Positions 44,694 through 53,231 of a stretch of DNA of 64,000 nucleotides are shown piece after piece; the first letter of the stretch is position 1, and each line of letters opens with the position of its first letter. The notes under the pieces are model-generated. The model made no database searches, had not been told where the DNA came from, and saw only the letters and a program-made list of their open reading frames with translations. The stretch covers positions 120,289 to 184,288 of the forward strand of contig BQIV01000004.1 of the NCBI GenBank assembly GCA_021604005.1, read 5' to 3'. Made by a program: the position numbers and the translations under genes. The DNA comes from Nitrospirales bacterium. GTDB taxonomy: Bacteria > Nitrospirota > Nitrospiria > Nitrospirales > UBA8639.

Positions 44694-45638
44694 ATGATCA
44701 TGCGACGGAGCACATTTAACAGCCTCATGAGGTCATTCGTTGTGAGTGCTGTGCTGTTGGTAAACAGTATGGTTGATCAGGGTTTTGCCTATGATGTGAA
44801 GGATGTACCAAATGGAGGATCGTTAACCGGTGTCGTGACGCTCATGGGTCCTCCGCCTGAGCCCAAGGCGTATAATTTAATCACGTTTCCAGATCCTGAA
44901 TATTGCGGTCGAATTTCAACCGGAAATGGATGGCGATTGTTACAAGATTTTCTGGTGAATGATCAACGGCAAATCAAGAATGTCGTGGTATTTTTTGAGG
45001 AAGTGCAAGCGGGAAAACCATTTTCAATGTCTATTCCGCGTGTGGAAGCCCGTGATTGTCAGTTTCATCCATTTACGACAATTGTACGAAGTGGGCATGG
45101 GATCGAAGTGATTAATATGGATCCGGTGATGCATGATATTCAGGCGTACGAGACCTCAGAGGCACAGGGAAATCGTGTGTTGTTTAATTCGCCTCTTCCC
45201 TTTAATCGTCTTCATAAGCGGGGTGATATGCATGCCGGGCATAGCCATAAACCCAGCGAGTCTCTGGTTCGACAATTTCGTTTAAGTAAGGAACGGAAAA
45301 CGTTTGTCATGCAATGCGGATTTCATGCGTATATGGAAAGTTGGGCCATTGCCGTCGAGAATCCGTACTATGCATTTACCGATGCCGAGGGGAAGTTTGC
45401 AATTGACCATATTCCTCCTGGAACGTATCGGGTGCAAGCATGGCATCCCAGCATCAGACAAGAGGTAGTGAAAACCGTGGTGATTCATCCTGAGCAACAT
45501 GCCTCGGTCACTTTTGAACTTCCAGCTCCCACAGAACGTCATACAGCCCATAAGATTCTCTCCCCGCCTCGATTTACGCCTGCAGCACTTGGCCGTCCTA
45601 TCGACATTCAGCCGTTGCTTGAACAGCAGCGCCCATGA
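44694..45638 (+). CDS. Secreted copper-site protein with carboxypeptidase-regulatory-like domain, paralogue 2
   Basis: A 314-residue paralogue of the preceding gene, with a signal peptide and the same signature: C71 in YCGRISTGNGW, C122 in DCQFHPF, H147 in MHDIQAYE, and C208-x2-H211-x2-M214. The C-terminal domain reads GKFAIDHIPPGTYRVQAWH. The start at 44694 follows AGGA by 5 nt and lies 7 bases after the stop of paralogue 1, so the two are cotranscribed. A histidine-rich stretch (MHAGHSHK, residues 179-186) is extra. The tandem pair implies a duplication within this operon. Confidence 0.75.
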   Translation: MIMRRSTFNSLMRSFVVSAVLLVNSMVDQGFAYDVKDVPNGGSLTGVVTLMGPPPEPKAYNLITFPDPEYCGRISTGNGWRLLQDFLVNDQRQIKNVVVFFEEVQAGKPFSMSIPRVEARDCQFHPFTTIVRSGHGIEVINMDPVMHDIQAYETSEAQGNRVLFNSPLPFNRLHKRGDMHAGHSHKPSESLVRQFRLSKERKTFVMQCGFHAYMESWAIAVENPYYAFTDAEGKFAIDHIPPGTYRVQAWHPSIRQEVVKTVVIHPEQHASVTFELPAPTERHTAHKILSPPRFTPAALGRPIDIQPLLEQQRP

Positions 45639-46309
45639 ATTGGGTCATGCCTCGGTCTCCCCTGCTATGGCTGTCTTTCATGTTTTCCTGCACGGTATTG
45701 GTCCTGATCGGTCATGCGGCAGTGTCTGTCGGTTCGGACTCTAACAATGCCCATATTCTACAGGAATTGTCTCAGCCTCCAACTGAGTTTTCAGCAATGT
45801 GTATGTGGCGAAAAGACGGGAAAACGTCGAAAGCTCAAGTGTTTGTAAAAGGCGACCGCTACCGTCTTGAACATTGGGGTGGCTTACAAACAGACCTTGG
45901 GTTGGCTGGAGTGACAATCGTTCGCTTAGATCTACAGCAGGTGTGGTATATTTATTCACAACGCCGTCTTGTCTTGAGCGTGCCAGCGGAAGCGCGTGAT
46001 GTGCTGCCGTACTCGGTTATCCTTGATGGAGAAGTGAGACGTACATTTATTGGTGATGCGGAAGTTGGTGTGCAACCGGCACAGTTATATGAAGTTGAAG
46101 TTGTGTCGCAAAATGGCCAATATGAGAGATATTATGAATGGGTGGACCCTGAACGGCAGGTGCTGCTTAAGCTATTGAGTCAAGATCGAGACTGGCGGAT
46201 AGAATATGACCATGTTGTGCTTTCCACGCAACCAGATTACTTTTTTGAGCCGCCTCTTGGGTATCGAACAATTGAAGCGCAAAGAAGCGATCGGAAATCG
46301 AATAGCTGA
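45635..46309 (+). CDS. Exported LolA/outer-membrane-lipoprotein-sorting-like protein
   Basis: A 224-residue protein with an N-terminal hydrophobic segment. It then has a half-barrel-like series of strands typical of LolA/DUF4412-type folds: AMCMWRKDGKTSKAQVFVKGDRYRLE, IVRLDLQQVWYIYSQRRLVLSV, and a YERYYEWVDPERQVLLKLLSQD hairpin. The sequence is only loosely similar to LolA, so lipoprotein carriage is not certain; relatives bind lipids or act as sensors. It overlaps paralogue 2 by 4 bases (ATGA), so it belongs to the same operon. Confidence 0.65.
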   Translation: MNWVMPRSPLLWLSFMFSCTVLVLIGHAAVSVGSDSNNAHILQELSQPPTEFSAMCMWRKDGKTSKAQVFVKGDRYRLEHWGGLQTDLGLAGVTIVRLDLQQVWYIYSQRRLVLSVPAEARDVLPYSVILDGEVRRTFIGDAEVGVQPAQLYEVEVVSQNGQYERYYEWVDPERQVLLKLLSQDRDWRIEYDHVVLSTQPDYFFEPPLGYRTIEAQRSDRKSNS

Positions 46310-46416
46310 TAGGGGCATCATCGATGAAGGGCAACGACGTTTCGCAAATAGGTAATGGGTCCCATGTTCCACGGCGACACGAACAGGGGACCTTGTTACG
46401 GTACGGTGTGCTCACA

Positions 46417-47784
46417 ATGATGACTCGAACTCTGGTGATACGCTGGCTTCTTGTTCTCCTGGTTTGTGCGTGGGGTCCGATATTTGGGCAGGGCCCGATG
46501 GCCGCTGAATCGCTATCAACGTCAGAATGGATGCAGGCCCAAGAGGCGTTCAAGAAATTTCAATTTCAGGAAGTTCTGGATCTTCTTGCGACCTTCAGCG
46601 AGGAAGAGCTGAAGGCTCCCGATGTTCTGCGGCTGAAGGTGTTGAGCCTCGCTCTTCTTGGGAAGACGTCAGAAAGTTTGGATACCTATGAACAGTACGT
46701 CAAGCAGACAGGCCAAGAAGATGAGCCACTATTCCGAGAACTGGCCATTGCGGTGATTATCCCACTTCGTAGCGATATGCGTGAGCAAATTCGCGGTGTC
46801 GCCTATACGTCTCTCAAGGAAATTGGTTCTGATGATATTCTTCCGTTTATAGAAGAGGGCTTGAATGATAAATCTGGCATGATCCGAGTGTTAGCGGCGG
46901 AAAGCTTAGCCGGATTAGCGTCTGGGCAACAGTCCAAGAGATTTCGACAGGCACTTGAGGATAAAGCCGGATTAGTGCGAGCCACCGTATTAAAGGGATT
47001 AGGGCGTTCTGGTGATCGTCATGCGCATACGCTCATCCGTCCACTCTTGAAAGACGAACAGCCTGTCGTTCAAGTGGCCGCCGCTGGGGCCATGATCAAG
47101 CTCGGATACCCAGAGTATTGGGAACGAGTCACGAGGAGTGTGCAAGAGAGTGAGGGATATGAGCGGGGTGCGGCGTACAAAGTCTTGGGAGAGTTAGGCA
47201 ATGTCCGGGCAGTAGAACTTCTTCAACAGGGATTGACGGATCAGCAGCCATCCATTCGAGCTGCAGCCGTGTCCTCCTTTGGGAAGCTCAAAGCCCCGGA
47301 GGCGGTGCCTCCTTTATTAGCTGTCCTGAATGAGAAAAGTCCGGCTGTTCGAAGTGCAGCGGCTGTGAGTCTCGGAAACTTGAAGGCTGAGAAAGCCATC
47401 CCCGCCATTACAAAGATGTTAGACGATGCCAATCCTGGGGTACGGGTTGCCTCAGTCGCGGCATTGCTCAAACTCAATAGTCCGTTTAGTGTCGTGTCTT
47501 CAACCGTCAGTTCATTAATGCAGGATCGAAATCCAGGTATACGGTCGGGTATCGCAAGGGCCTTAGGCAATGGGTATGGCCGCGACGTGATCACGACGTT
47601 GTTTTTCTTGCTGAATGATCCTGTGCCAAAGCCACGAATTATGGCGGCCCGTTCATTGGGCCGCATCGGGGGGCGGGACATCCTGCCTCGTCTCAAGCCT
47701 GTGCTTCGAGATCAAGATGAAGCGGTTCGTGCAACGGTTGCGGCTGCAATTGTGCGTATTCTTGCCCAGCCCAACAATGTATAG
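46417..47784 (+). CDS. Exported HEAT-repeat protein
   Basis: A protein of about 455 residues. The ATG at 46417 is preferred because it puts a signal peptide (LVIRWLLVLLVCAWGPIFG) at the N-terminus; the frame opens at 46324. A short TPR-like helical region is followed by about eight HEAT/PBS-lyase-like repeats, each near 31 residues (for example PSIRAAAVSSFGKLKAPEAV and PAVRSAAAVSLGNLKAEKAI). These form a curved protein-binding scaffold. It follows the LolA-like gene by 14 bases at the longest start, so it is likely in the same operon. The partner is unknown. Confidence 0.8.
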   Translation: MMTRTLVIRWLLVLLVCAWGPIFGQGPMAAESLSTSEWMQAQEAFKKFQFQEVLDLLATFSEEELKAPDVLRLKVLSLALLGKTSESLDTYEQYVKQTGQEDEPLFRELAIAVIIPLRSDMREQIRGVAYTSLKEIGSDDILPFIEEGLNDKSGMIRVLAAESLAGLASGQQSKRFRQALEDKAGLVRATVLKGLGRSGDRHAHTLIRPLLKDEQPVVQVAAAGAMIKLGYPEYWERVTRSVQESEGYERGAAYKVLGELGNVRAVELLQQGLTDQQPSIRAAAVSSFGKLKAPEAVPPLLAVLNEKSPAVRSAAAVSLGNLKAEKAIPAITKMLDDANPGVRVASVAALLKLNSPFSVVSSTVSSLMQDRNPGIRSGIARALGNGYGRDVITTLFFLLNDPVPKPRIMAARSLGRIGGRDILPRLKPVLRDQDEAVRATVAAAIVRILAQPNNV

Positions 47785-47887
47785 TGTGAGGTCTCTGTTC
47801 GGGTTTCCGATGTTCTGCTATTGCTCTCTTCACCTGTTACTGCCCTATTGGATATATTCTTCATAGGCATGAGGTCGTATTGGTGCA

Positions 47888-49789
47888 ATGCCTATTCGAT
47901 GTTTTTTTCATATACTGTTTTATATATTTCTTCTCGTAAGTTGCGGGTCATGCCAACTCTATCGATCTGTCAGTCATCCTGAAGACGTCCCTATCACTTC
48001 AGACGTGACGTCTCGTATTCAGTGGGCGCCATGGCAGGAAGAAACATTTCAAGCTGCGCAAGAGCAAGATCGGCTCATCCTTCTCGACTTAACGGCTGTC
48101 TGGTGTCATGCCTGTCATGTGATGGATGAAACGACCTATACCGATCCATCGATTATAGCGTTATTGAACACTCGCTTTATTCCTATTCGTGTTGATACCG
48201 ATCAACGGCCTGATATTGATGCGCGCTATCGTCATGGAGGCTGGCCAACCACCAGCATACTGTTGCCGACGGGGGAGATTGTGTTTCAGGGAAATTATTT
48301 GGAGCCGGAAGATTTACAGCAGGCATTGCAAGAGTCCGAGAAACTCTATCGGGAGAACAAGGAGGACTTGCTGAGTCAAGCCGCCACTATTTGGAAGACT
48401 GTCACGGACGCAAGGAAGGCCCGATCCCGTCCACAAGCAGCGATTGATCCGGAACTTGTGGGTCAGATGGGTGAAATGATTGAGCAACACTTCGATCCCG
48501 TCAATGGTGGTTTTCAAGACGCGCCAAAGTTTTTTGAACCTGATGCCATTACCTTTCTCTTGGCGCGTTACCACCACCTCCACGATGAGACTTTCAAACG
48601 TATGGCGTTGTTGACCCTACAGCAACAACGGAAGTTGTCTGATCCGGTCTGGGGAGGGTTTTATCGATATGCAGAGCAGGCCGATTGGACGAACCCGCAT
48701 TTCGAAAAGATGCTGCATATACAGGCCGTGAATCTTCAAAACTATCTTGAGGCGTATCAGGTGACGGGCGACCTCACGTATCGAGAAGTTCTCGAAGGAA
48801 TTATTCGCTATGTTACACGTGTGTTGATGGATTCACAGGGGAGAGGATTTTTTGCCAGTCAAGATGCAGATGTCAAGGACACTTCCGGCTCTCGCCGCCT
48901 GCTCATGTCTGGGGAAGACTATTTTCAACTTGAAGACGATGCACGTCGACATATAGGAATGCCGGGCGTCGATCGGACCATCTATACCGACTGGAATGGA
49001 GCAATGTTCCGAAGTCTATTGAAGGTGCATCAGGTTCTTCCAAGTCTCAATCTCGCATCGTTGGCGTTACCCATGCTCAATCATGTATTTCAGGAGCGTT
49101 ACGAAGCAGGGAAGGGAATGGCCCATCGCACCGTCAATGGTGAACCCCAAGCCTTTGGCCTTCTTCGTGATCAAGTGTGGTTTGCACAGGCGCTTATTGA
49201 AGCATTCTTCACGACCGGGGAGGCGCGCTATATCGACAAGGCCGAACAACTGACGAAAGATGTCATGAACTTGTTGGAGGATAGGCAAGGGGGCGGGTTG
49301 TATGATCGGCCTCAGGACATTTCTGCCGAAGGGCTGTTGAAATTTCCCCATAAGTCGTTGAGGGAGAATCTTAGGGCGGTCATGCTATTGTGTGACCTCT
49401 ATTATGTCACGGAACATGTGAGCTATCGAAAGGCTGCCGAACGAACGCTTCAGTATGTGTTACAGGCATCCGATCAGCTTCCCCTTGGATTATCTGGTAT
49501 GGCCATTGAGCGTTTCGTTCGATATCCGGTGAATATTGTAGTGGTCGGGTCGAAGGATGATGACACAACGTCCCGGCTTTTTCAGGAAGGACTGAAGCTC
49601 TATGCTCCGGGGAAGATTGTTCGATGGCTTGACCCGGCAGTTGATTCGCTACAAATCGGAGAGGTGACATTTCCTAATACCACAGAGCCCACCGCCTATA
49701 TTTGTGCTAATACGATATGTTCTCAGCCCTTTCATCGGGCCACAGAATTTCCCTCACGCTATCAAGATGTCCTGAATCTTACACAATAG
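47888..49789 (+). CDS. Thioredoxin-domain lipoprotein of the DUF255/YyaL type
   Basis: A 633-residue protein with a lipobox-like end of the signal peptide (FLLVSC). The first 130 residues are a thioredoxin fold with a WCHACHVMDETTYTDP active-site region, giving a Cys-x2-Cys pair as in the DUF255 family. The rest is an alpha/alpha barrel of the six-hairpin glycosidase or epimerase type (GGFQDAPKFFEPDAITFL, FFASQDADVKDTSGSR, DWNGAMFRSLLK). Length fits YyaL-like proteins, but those are usually cytoplasmic; export here is unusual. It could maintain thiols or assemble copper sites of its secreted neighbours (inference). Confidence 0.8.
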   Translation: MPIRCFFHILFYIFLLVSCGSCQLYRSVSHPEDVPITSDVTSRIQWAPWQEETFQAAQEQDRLILLDLTAVWCHACHVMDETTYTDPSIIALLNTRFIPIRVDTDQRPDIDARYRHGGWPTTSILLPTGEIVFQGNYLEPEDLQQALQESEKLYRENKEDLLSQAATIWKTVTDARKARSRPQAAIDPELVGQMGEMIEQHFDPVNGGFQDAPKFFEPDAITFLLARYHHLHDETFKRMALLTLQQQRKLSDPVWGGFYRYAEQADWTNPHFEKMLHIQAVNLQNYLEAYQVTGDLTYREVLEGIIRYVTRVLMDSQGRGFFASQDADVKDTSGSRRLLMSGEDYFQLEDDARRHIGMPGVDRTIYTDWNGAMFRSLLKVHQVLPSLNLASLALPMLNHVFQERYEAGKGMAHRTVNGEPQAFGLLRDQVWFAQALIEAFFTTGEARYIDKAEQLTKDVMNLLEDRQGGGLYDRPQDISAEGLLKFPHKSLRENLRAVMLLCDLYYVTEHVSYRKAAERTLQYVLQASDQLPLGLSGMAIERFVRYPVNIVVVGSKDDDTTSRLFQEGLKLYAPGKIVRWLDPAVDSLQIGEVTFPNTTEPTAYICANTICSQPFHRATEFPSRYQDVLNLTQ

Positions 49790-50108
49790 CTGTTTGTATA
49801 GCCAGGCCTGGATTTAGGCTATTTGGAATGTCACGGGATGCTACCATCCGGCTCTTGCGCTACGCATGCCGCATGCCATGAATGTCGCATCGTTCCGTAT
49901 GAGTTCCATGACATGTTTCCGTCAGTTATCTTGACACGTTTTTTTCCTTCTTGGTATATAAGAAGGTGAACACATTAACGAGGTTTCAACAGTTTCCCTG
50001 CTCACTGAACTGTCCCGTATATCTGTGCGTGGGAGATTCATTCAACGCCACAAGTTTTCATCCCACCCTCGTTAGCACACTAATTATTCTCAACTAGGAG
50101 GAAGTATT
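49790..50108. other. Intergenic region with promoter and structured leader
   Basis: About 320 bases. The first 140 show nothing recognisable. The promoter at 49931-49960 and a leader of about 140 nt follow, containing a long-range inverted repeat (TAACGAGG at 49976-49983 with CCTCGTTA at 50067-50074). A strong TAGGAGGAAG ribosome-binding site precedes the next gene. Confidence 0.6.
49931..49960 (+). promoter_or_regulatory. Strong sigma-70-like promoter of the third copper-site paralogue
   Basis: A perfect TTGACA at 49931-49936 and TATATA at 49955-49960 with 18-base spacing. Together with the strong ribosome-binding site this predicts high expression of the gene at 50109. Confidence 0.75.
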
Positions 50109-50924
50109 ATGAGGAATCGTCAGTCACTTACTGTGTGTCTCCTTGCAGGAGCCGCTCTGTTGGCCGCTCCAATGATTGCGCAAGCCGGTGGAACCATTAA
50201 AGGAAAAGTGACCTTTAGCGGCAAAGTTCCCGCTCCAAAAGAATTTGCTTTCTCAAAATTCCCGAATGTGGAATTTTGCAAAAAGAATACAAATAAAAGC
50301 GAGGATGGGAATACGCGCTTATTAAAAGAAGTTCAAGTTGATGGAAGCAAGGGATTAAAAGATGCCGTTGTCGCCGTTCGAGATATCAAGGATAAAGGCT
50401 GGATGGGAAAGTTTAAAAAGGCTCCAGCGCAAGAAGTGACTGCAGAGTTATGTGAATTCCTTCCCTTCACCGGCGTTGCGGTGAGTAAAGGGCAGTTCAA
50501 AGTCGTGAATAACGATGCTGACCCAGATGACCCAAAGTCCAAAGAAGGTGTGTTGCATAACCCTCATAGCTTCGATGTGTTGGGTGCAAAATCAGCAACG
50601 TTGTTTAACATCGGGTTAGCCAAAAAAGGCGATTCATTGCAGAAGACCCTCAAACTTCGTATGGCCAGAAAGGGTGGGGTTGTTCGGTTGCAATGTGACC
50701 AACATGAATTCATGCAATCATGGTATCTTCCGGTCACCAATCCCTTTTACGCCACGAGTGGTGCTGATGGAACATTTGAAATTAAAGATGTTCCTGCTGG
50801 AAAACACAAGCTCTTGGTTTGGCATCCGGTTGCTGCGAAAAATGCCATGGGCAAGAAAGCCATCGAAATTGAAGTTGATGTGAAAGATGGTGCGACCGTT
50901 GAAGCAAATTTTGATGTCAAGTAA
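50109..50924 (+). CDS. Secreted copper-site protein with carboxypeptidase-regulatory-like domain, paralogue 3
   Basis: A 271-residue exported protein (signal peptide ending QAGG). It keeps the paralogue signature: C57 in EFCKKN, C115 in LCEFLPF, H150 and H153 in VLHNPHSFDVLG, and C196-x2-H199-x2-M202 in LQCDQHEFM. A C-terminal beta domain (GTFEIKDVPAGKHKLLVWH) follows. Unlike the other two it is lysine-rich and basic. It has its own strong promoter, a 5' leader with an inverted repeat, and a terminator-like hairpin. It is therefore a single-gene, probably abundant transcript. Confidence 0.78.
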   Translation: MRNRQSLTVCLLAGAALLAAPMIAQAGGTIKGKVTFSGKVPAPKEFAFSKFPNVEFCKKNTNKSEDGNTRLLKEVQVDGSKGLKDAVVAVRDIKDKGWMGKFKKAPAQEVTAELCEFLPFTGVAVSKGQFKVVNNDADPDDPKSKEGVLHNPHSFDVLGAKSATLFNIGLAKKGDSLQKTLKLRMARKGGVVRLQCDQHEFMQSWYLPVTNPFYATSGADGTFEIKDVPAGKHKLLVWHPVAAKNAMGKKAIEIEVDVKDGATVEANFDVK

Positions 50925-50950
50925 GTCGTATCGTTTTTGATTTGTCTCAC

Positions 50951-50980
50951 GAGGGCAATCCGGGTTTTCGGGTTGCCCTC
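50951..50980 (+). terminator. Terminator-like hairpin after the third paralogue
   Basis: GAGGGCAATCCGG and GGGTTGCCCTC form a stem of about 10 pairs with small mismatches around a TTTTC loop. The following T run is weak (GTTGTGT), so termination may be partial. The rest of the 50925-51398 gap contains nothing I can assign. Confidence 0.65.
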
Positions 50981-51398
50981 GTTGTGTATGTGAATGTTCT
51001 ACCTCCACTCCCCAGTCTTCGGTCCGTCCTTTCAGTTTCACCATTTCCCATATGTTTCATAAGAAGCACAATGATCAAGAGCGTGGAAGATGGATGCGAG
51101 TATCTGTCTATGGGCCGGTGTCTGTACCCGCTTGGACTGAATCGGCTATAGCCCAGCGTGGGACAACGTCTCAACCAGAGCAAGTTTTGGAAATGGCTAT
51201 CGCATGATCTTCCATCGAATTTCAGGCTGACAGTTGTTGAGAATATAGGTGTTGTTGTCATCATGGTGTTGAGGCCTGAACCTCAAGAGCCGAAGGCATT
51301 TTTCCTCAATAAAATAGATAGATTTTCAAACTTGCGTTTGTCAGTCAGTGGCCGTTAAGATCAGTGAATTATGACTATTCAAGAGAATCTTTTGTTCG

Positions 51399-52406
51399 TT
51401 GAGGCTCTGTGTGTCACGTGAACTTTCTCTCGCCGAAATCTTCCAGTTGGGGTACTACTGGGAGACGAAAATTCTTCTCACGGCAGTAAAACTTGACCTC
51501 TTTTCTGCATTAAATGGGAATCCTCGTTCCTCCTCTCAACTTGCTCAGGCTTTAAATCTTGCGGATCGCCCGTTGGTTTTACTGCTGAACGCGCTTGTAG
51601 CCATGCGAGTGCTGAAAAAAGAGGCTGAGGCATTTATGAATACAGACGTGGCTCAACGGTATCTTGTTAAAACGCAAGATGAATATGTTGGGCATCTCTT
51701 GCTGTTACATGATGCGGAGTGGGAAAACTGGGGAAAGCTCGAAGAGACGATCCGTACAGGCACATCACCTGTCTCACAACATGTGTTTGAGACAAATCCA
51801 GATATGGGAGCGAACGTGCTGTCGGTGTTGCATCGAATTGGCAAGGAAAGCGGGCCGAGTTTGGCAAAACGCATGAATCTCAATGGTTCGAAAACGCTCC
51901 TTGATGTTGGGGGTGGGGCGGGGACCAATGCCATAGCCTGTTGTCAGGAATATCCTGAACTCACGGCGACGGTGTTTGATTTACCGCAAACCCTCGTCTT
52001 GACCGAGCAGGTGATTAAAAAAGTTGGTCTAGAGGATCGGATTCGAACGCGAGCGGGAAATTTTCATGTTGATTCCTTTGACGGAACATATGATGTAGCC
52101 CTGATGTCTGACATCCTTCACTATCAAGATGGTGCAGTCAATGCCAAGCTTGTTGCCAAAATTTATGATGCCCTGGCGGATGGCGGCCAATTGGTCATCA
52201 AAGATCGCTTTTTGGATCCAACGGGGACAAGTCCTGCCTGGACGACGGCGTTTGCCGTTCATATTATGGTGAATACTGAACATGGTCAATGTTTTACGAC
52301 TCACACGGCGTTGCAATGGATGAAGGATGCAGGATTTCAGAATGTTCAAGAACTTGAACCCTGTGCGGTCGTTCAAGGAACGAAAAAGAAAGATGGAGGG
52401 ATATAG
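51399..52406 (+). CDS. O-methyltransferase with dimerisation domain (AdoMet-dependent)
   Basis: A protein of about 335 residues. The N-terminal winged-helix dimerisation domain (residues about 10-95, with ALNLADRPLVLLLNALVAM) precedes a Rossmann domain with the SAM motif LLDVGGGAGTNAIACC, then VFDLPQTL, and DVALMSDILHY. This is the plant-type/CrtF-BchU-AcsM class of methyltransferases. A PCP_red-domain protein in the same operon invites a tetrapyrrole substrate, but this is speculation. The start is uncertain (TTG at 51399 or GTG at 51411). It ends 3 bases before the DUF420 gene. Confidence 0.82.
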   Translation: MRLCVSRELSLAEIFQLGYYWETKILLTAVKLDLFSALNGNPRSSSQLAQALNLADRPLVLLLNALVAMRVLKKEAEAFMNTDVAQRYLVKTQDEYVGHLLLLHDAEWENWGKLEETIRTGTSPVSQHVFETNPDMGANVLSVLHRIGKESGPSLAKRMNLNGSKTLLDVGGGAGTNAIACCQEYPELTATVFDLPQTLVLTEQVIKKVGLEDRIRTRAGNFHVDSFDGTYDVALMSDILHYQDGAVNAKLVAKIYDALADGGQLVIKDRFLDPTGTSPAWTTAFAVHIMVNTEHGQCFTTHTALQWMKDAGFQNVQELEPCAVVQGTKKKDGGI

Positions 52407-52409
52407 CAT

Positions 52410-53126
52410 ATGGCCGAATGGCTGAGGCAACCTGGATTTGCCGGGACACATGCAACAATGGGGGCGGATGTGAGTCAGCTGATGGCAGCAGTCTTCACGA
52501 CACTCTTCATCGTTGGGTGGGTTCAGGCCCGACGAGGCGAAGGATCCAAGCACCATTGGCTGATGTTCGGCGGCATGATTGCGATGTTGTCGTTCTTCGT
52601 CAGTTATTACTTATTTCGAAATCTTGGCGTGTTGGCGTTTGAAGGGAAGGAAGGGTTCGGCGGTTCACAGTGGCTATACGACACCGTCTTTGTTCCTATT
52701 CTCACCTTTCATATTATTCTGGTCGTCATTGGGTTGATTATGGCGATCTACATGATTGTTCTTGGATTTCGTACACAATTTTTCTCCGGAGCCAGGCGGT
52801 TGCTGCGAGAGCAAGTCCTCTTGACGCCCTGGACGAAAATGCTGGGGATCTTGGGCGTGTGTGCAGGACTGGTTACCGCCTATTTGCTGACGTTGTTGGC
52901 CCTCGACCGTTTTGGAATGGGTAAACTCGTGGTGTGGGTAAGTCTTCTGGTGATCATCGGCATTGTGATGATTCTTGAAATGAGTATCCAGCGAATGTGG
53001 CCGAACGGGGCACGACGTCACCGTGTGCTCGGTCAATTTACGATGGTCATTTATTGCGTGTTATTTGTCACTGGTAGTGTGACGTATGCGATGTTGTACA
53101 TTCTTTATCCCGGGAAAATTGGATAA
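52410..53126 (+). CDS. DUF420-like membrane protein
   Basis: A 238-residue inner-membrane protein with about six transmembrane segments. The histidines and arginines in GSKHHWLMFGGMIAM, TFHIILVVIGL and RRHRVLGQFTMVIYCVLFVTGSVTYAMLY fit the DUF420 pattern. Relatives include CtaM-like factors needed for heme-copper oxidase assembly. It is longer than typical DUF420 proteins (about 140-180). GGAGG lies 10 nt upstream of the ATG and overlaps the end of the methyltransferase gene, indicating coupled translation. A role in maturation of the oxidase encoded downstream is a reasonable inference. Confidence 0.75.
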   Translation: MAEWLRQPGFAGTHATMGADVSQLMAAVFTTLFIVGWVQARRGEGSKHHWLMFGGMIAMLSFFVSYYLFRNLGVLAFEGKEGFGGSQWLYDTVFVPILTFHIILVVIGLIMAIYMIVLGFRTQFFSGARRLLREQVLLTPWTKMLGILGVCAGLVTAYLLTLLALDRFGMGKLVVWVSLLVIIGIVMILEMSIQRMWPNGARRHRVLGQFTMVIYCVLFVTGSVTYAMLYILYPGKIG

Positions 53127-53143
53127 GGCAATCAATGTACAAG

Positions 53144-53171
53144 TCAAAATGAAAAGAGCAAAATAATGTGA
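53144..53171 (+). repeat. Degenerate 7-bp tandem repeat, GCAAAAT type, second locus
   Basis: Four heptads in register: TCAAAAT, GAAAAGA, GCAAAAT and AATGTGA. They resemble the run between the decarboxylase subunit genes at 11151-11192. They lie in the 105-base gap between the DUF420 and PCP_red genes. Confidence 0.5.
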
Positions 53172-53192
53172 GGGAGTACAATCTTTCTAGCA

Positions 53193-53220
53193 TTTTTCAC
53201 TATACACTTTGCACTTTAAT
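53193..53220 (-). repeat. Degenerate 7-bp tandem repeat, inverted orientation
   Basis: Four heptads on the plus strand, TTTTTCA, CTATACA, CTTTGCA and CTTTAAT. Their complement (TGCAAAG) belongs to the same family as the GCAAAAT units 30 bases upstream. The two runs could pair in a transcript. Confidence 0.5.
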
Positions 53221-53231
53221 TTGAGTCTTGT

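Noticed and set aside
51132..51152. TTGGACTGAATCGGCTATAG as a fourth copy of the shared promoter module
   Set aside because: The -35 to -10 spacing is only 9 bases and the central GGATTCGC is missing, so the likeness is too weak.
52029..52556. A 175-codon minus-strand frame opposite the methyltransferase and DUF420 genes
   Set aside because: It crosses two real genes and contains no recognisable domain.
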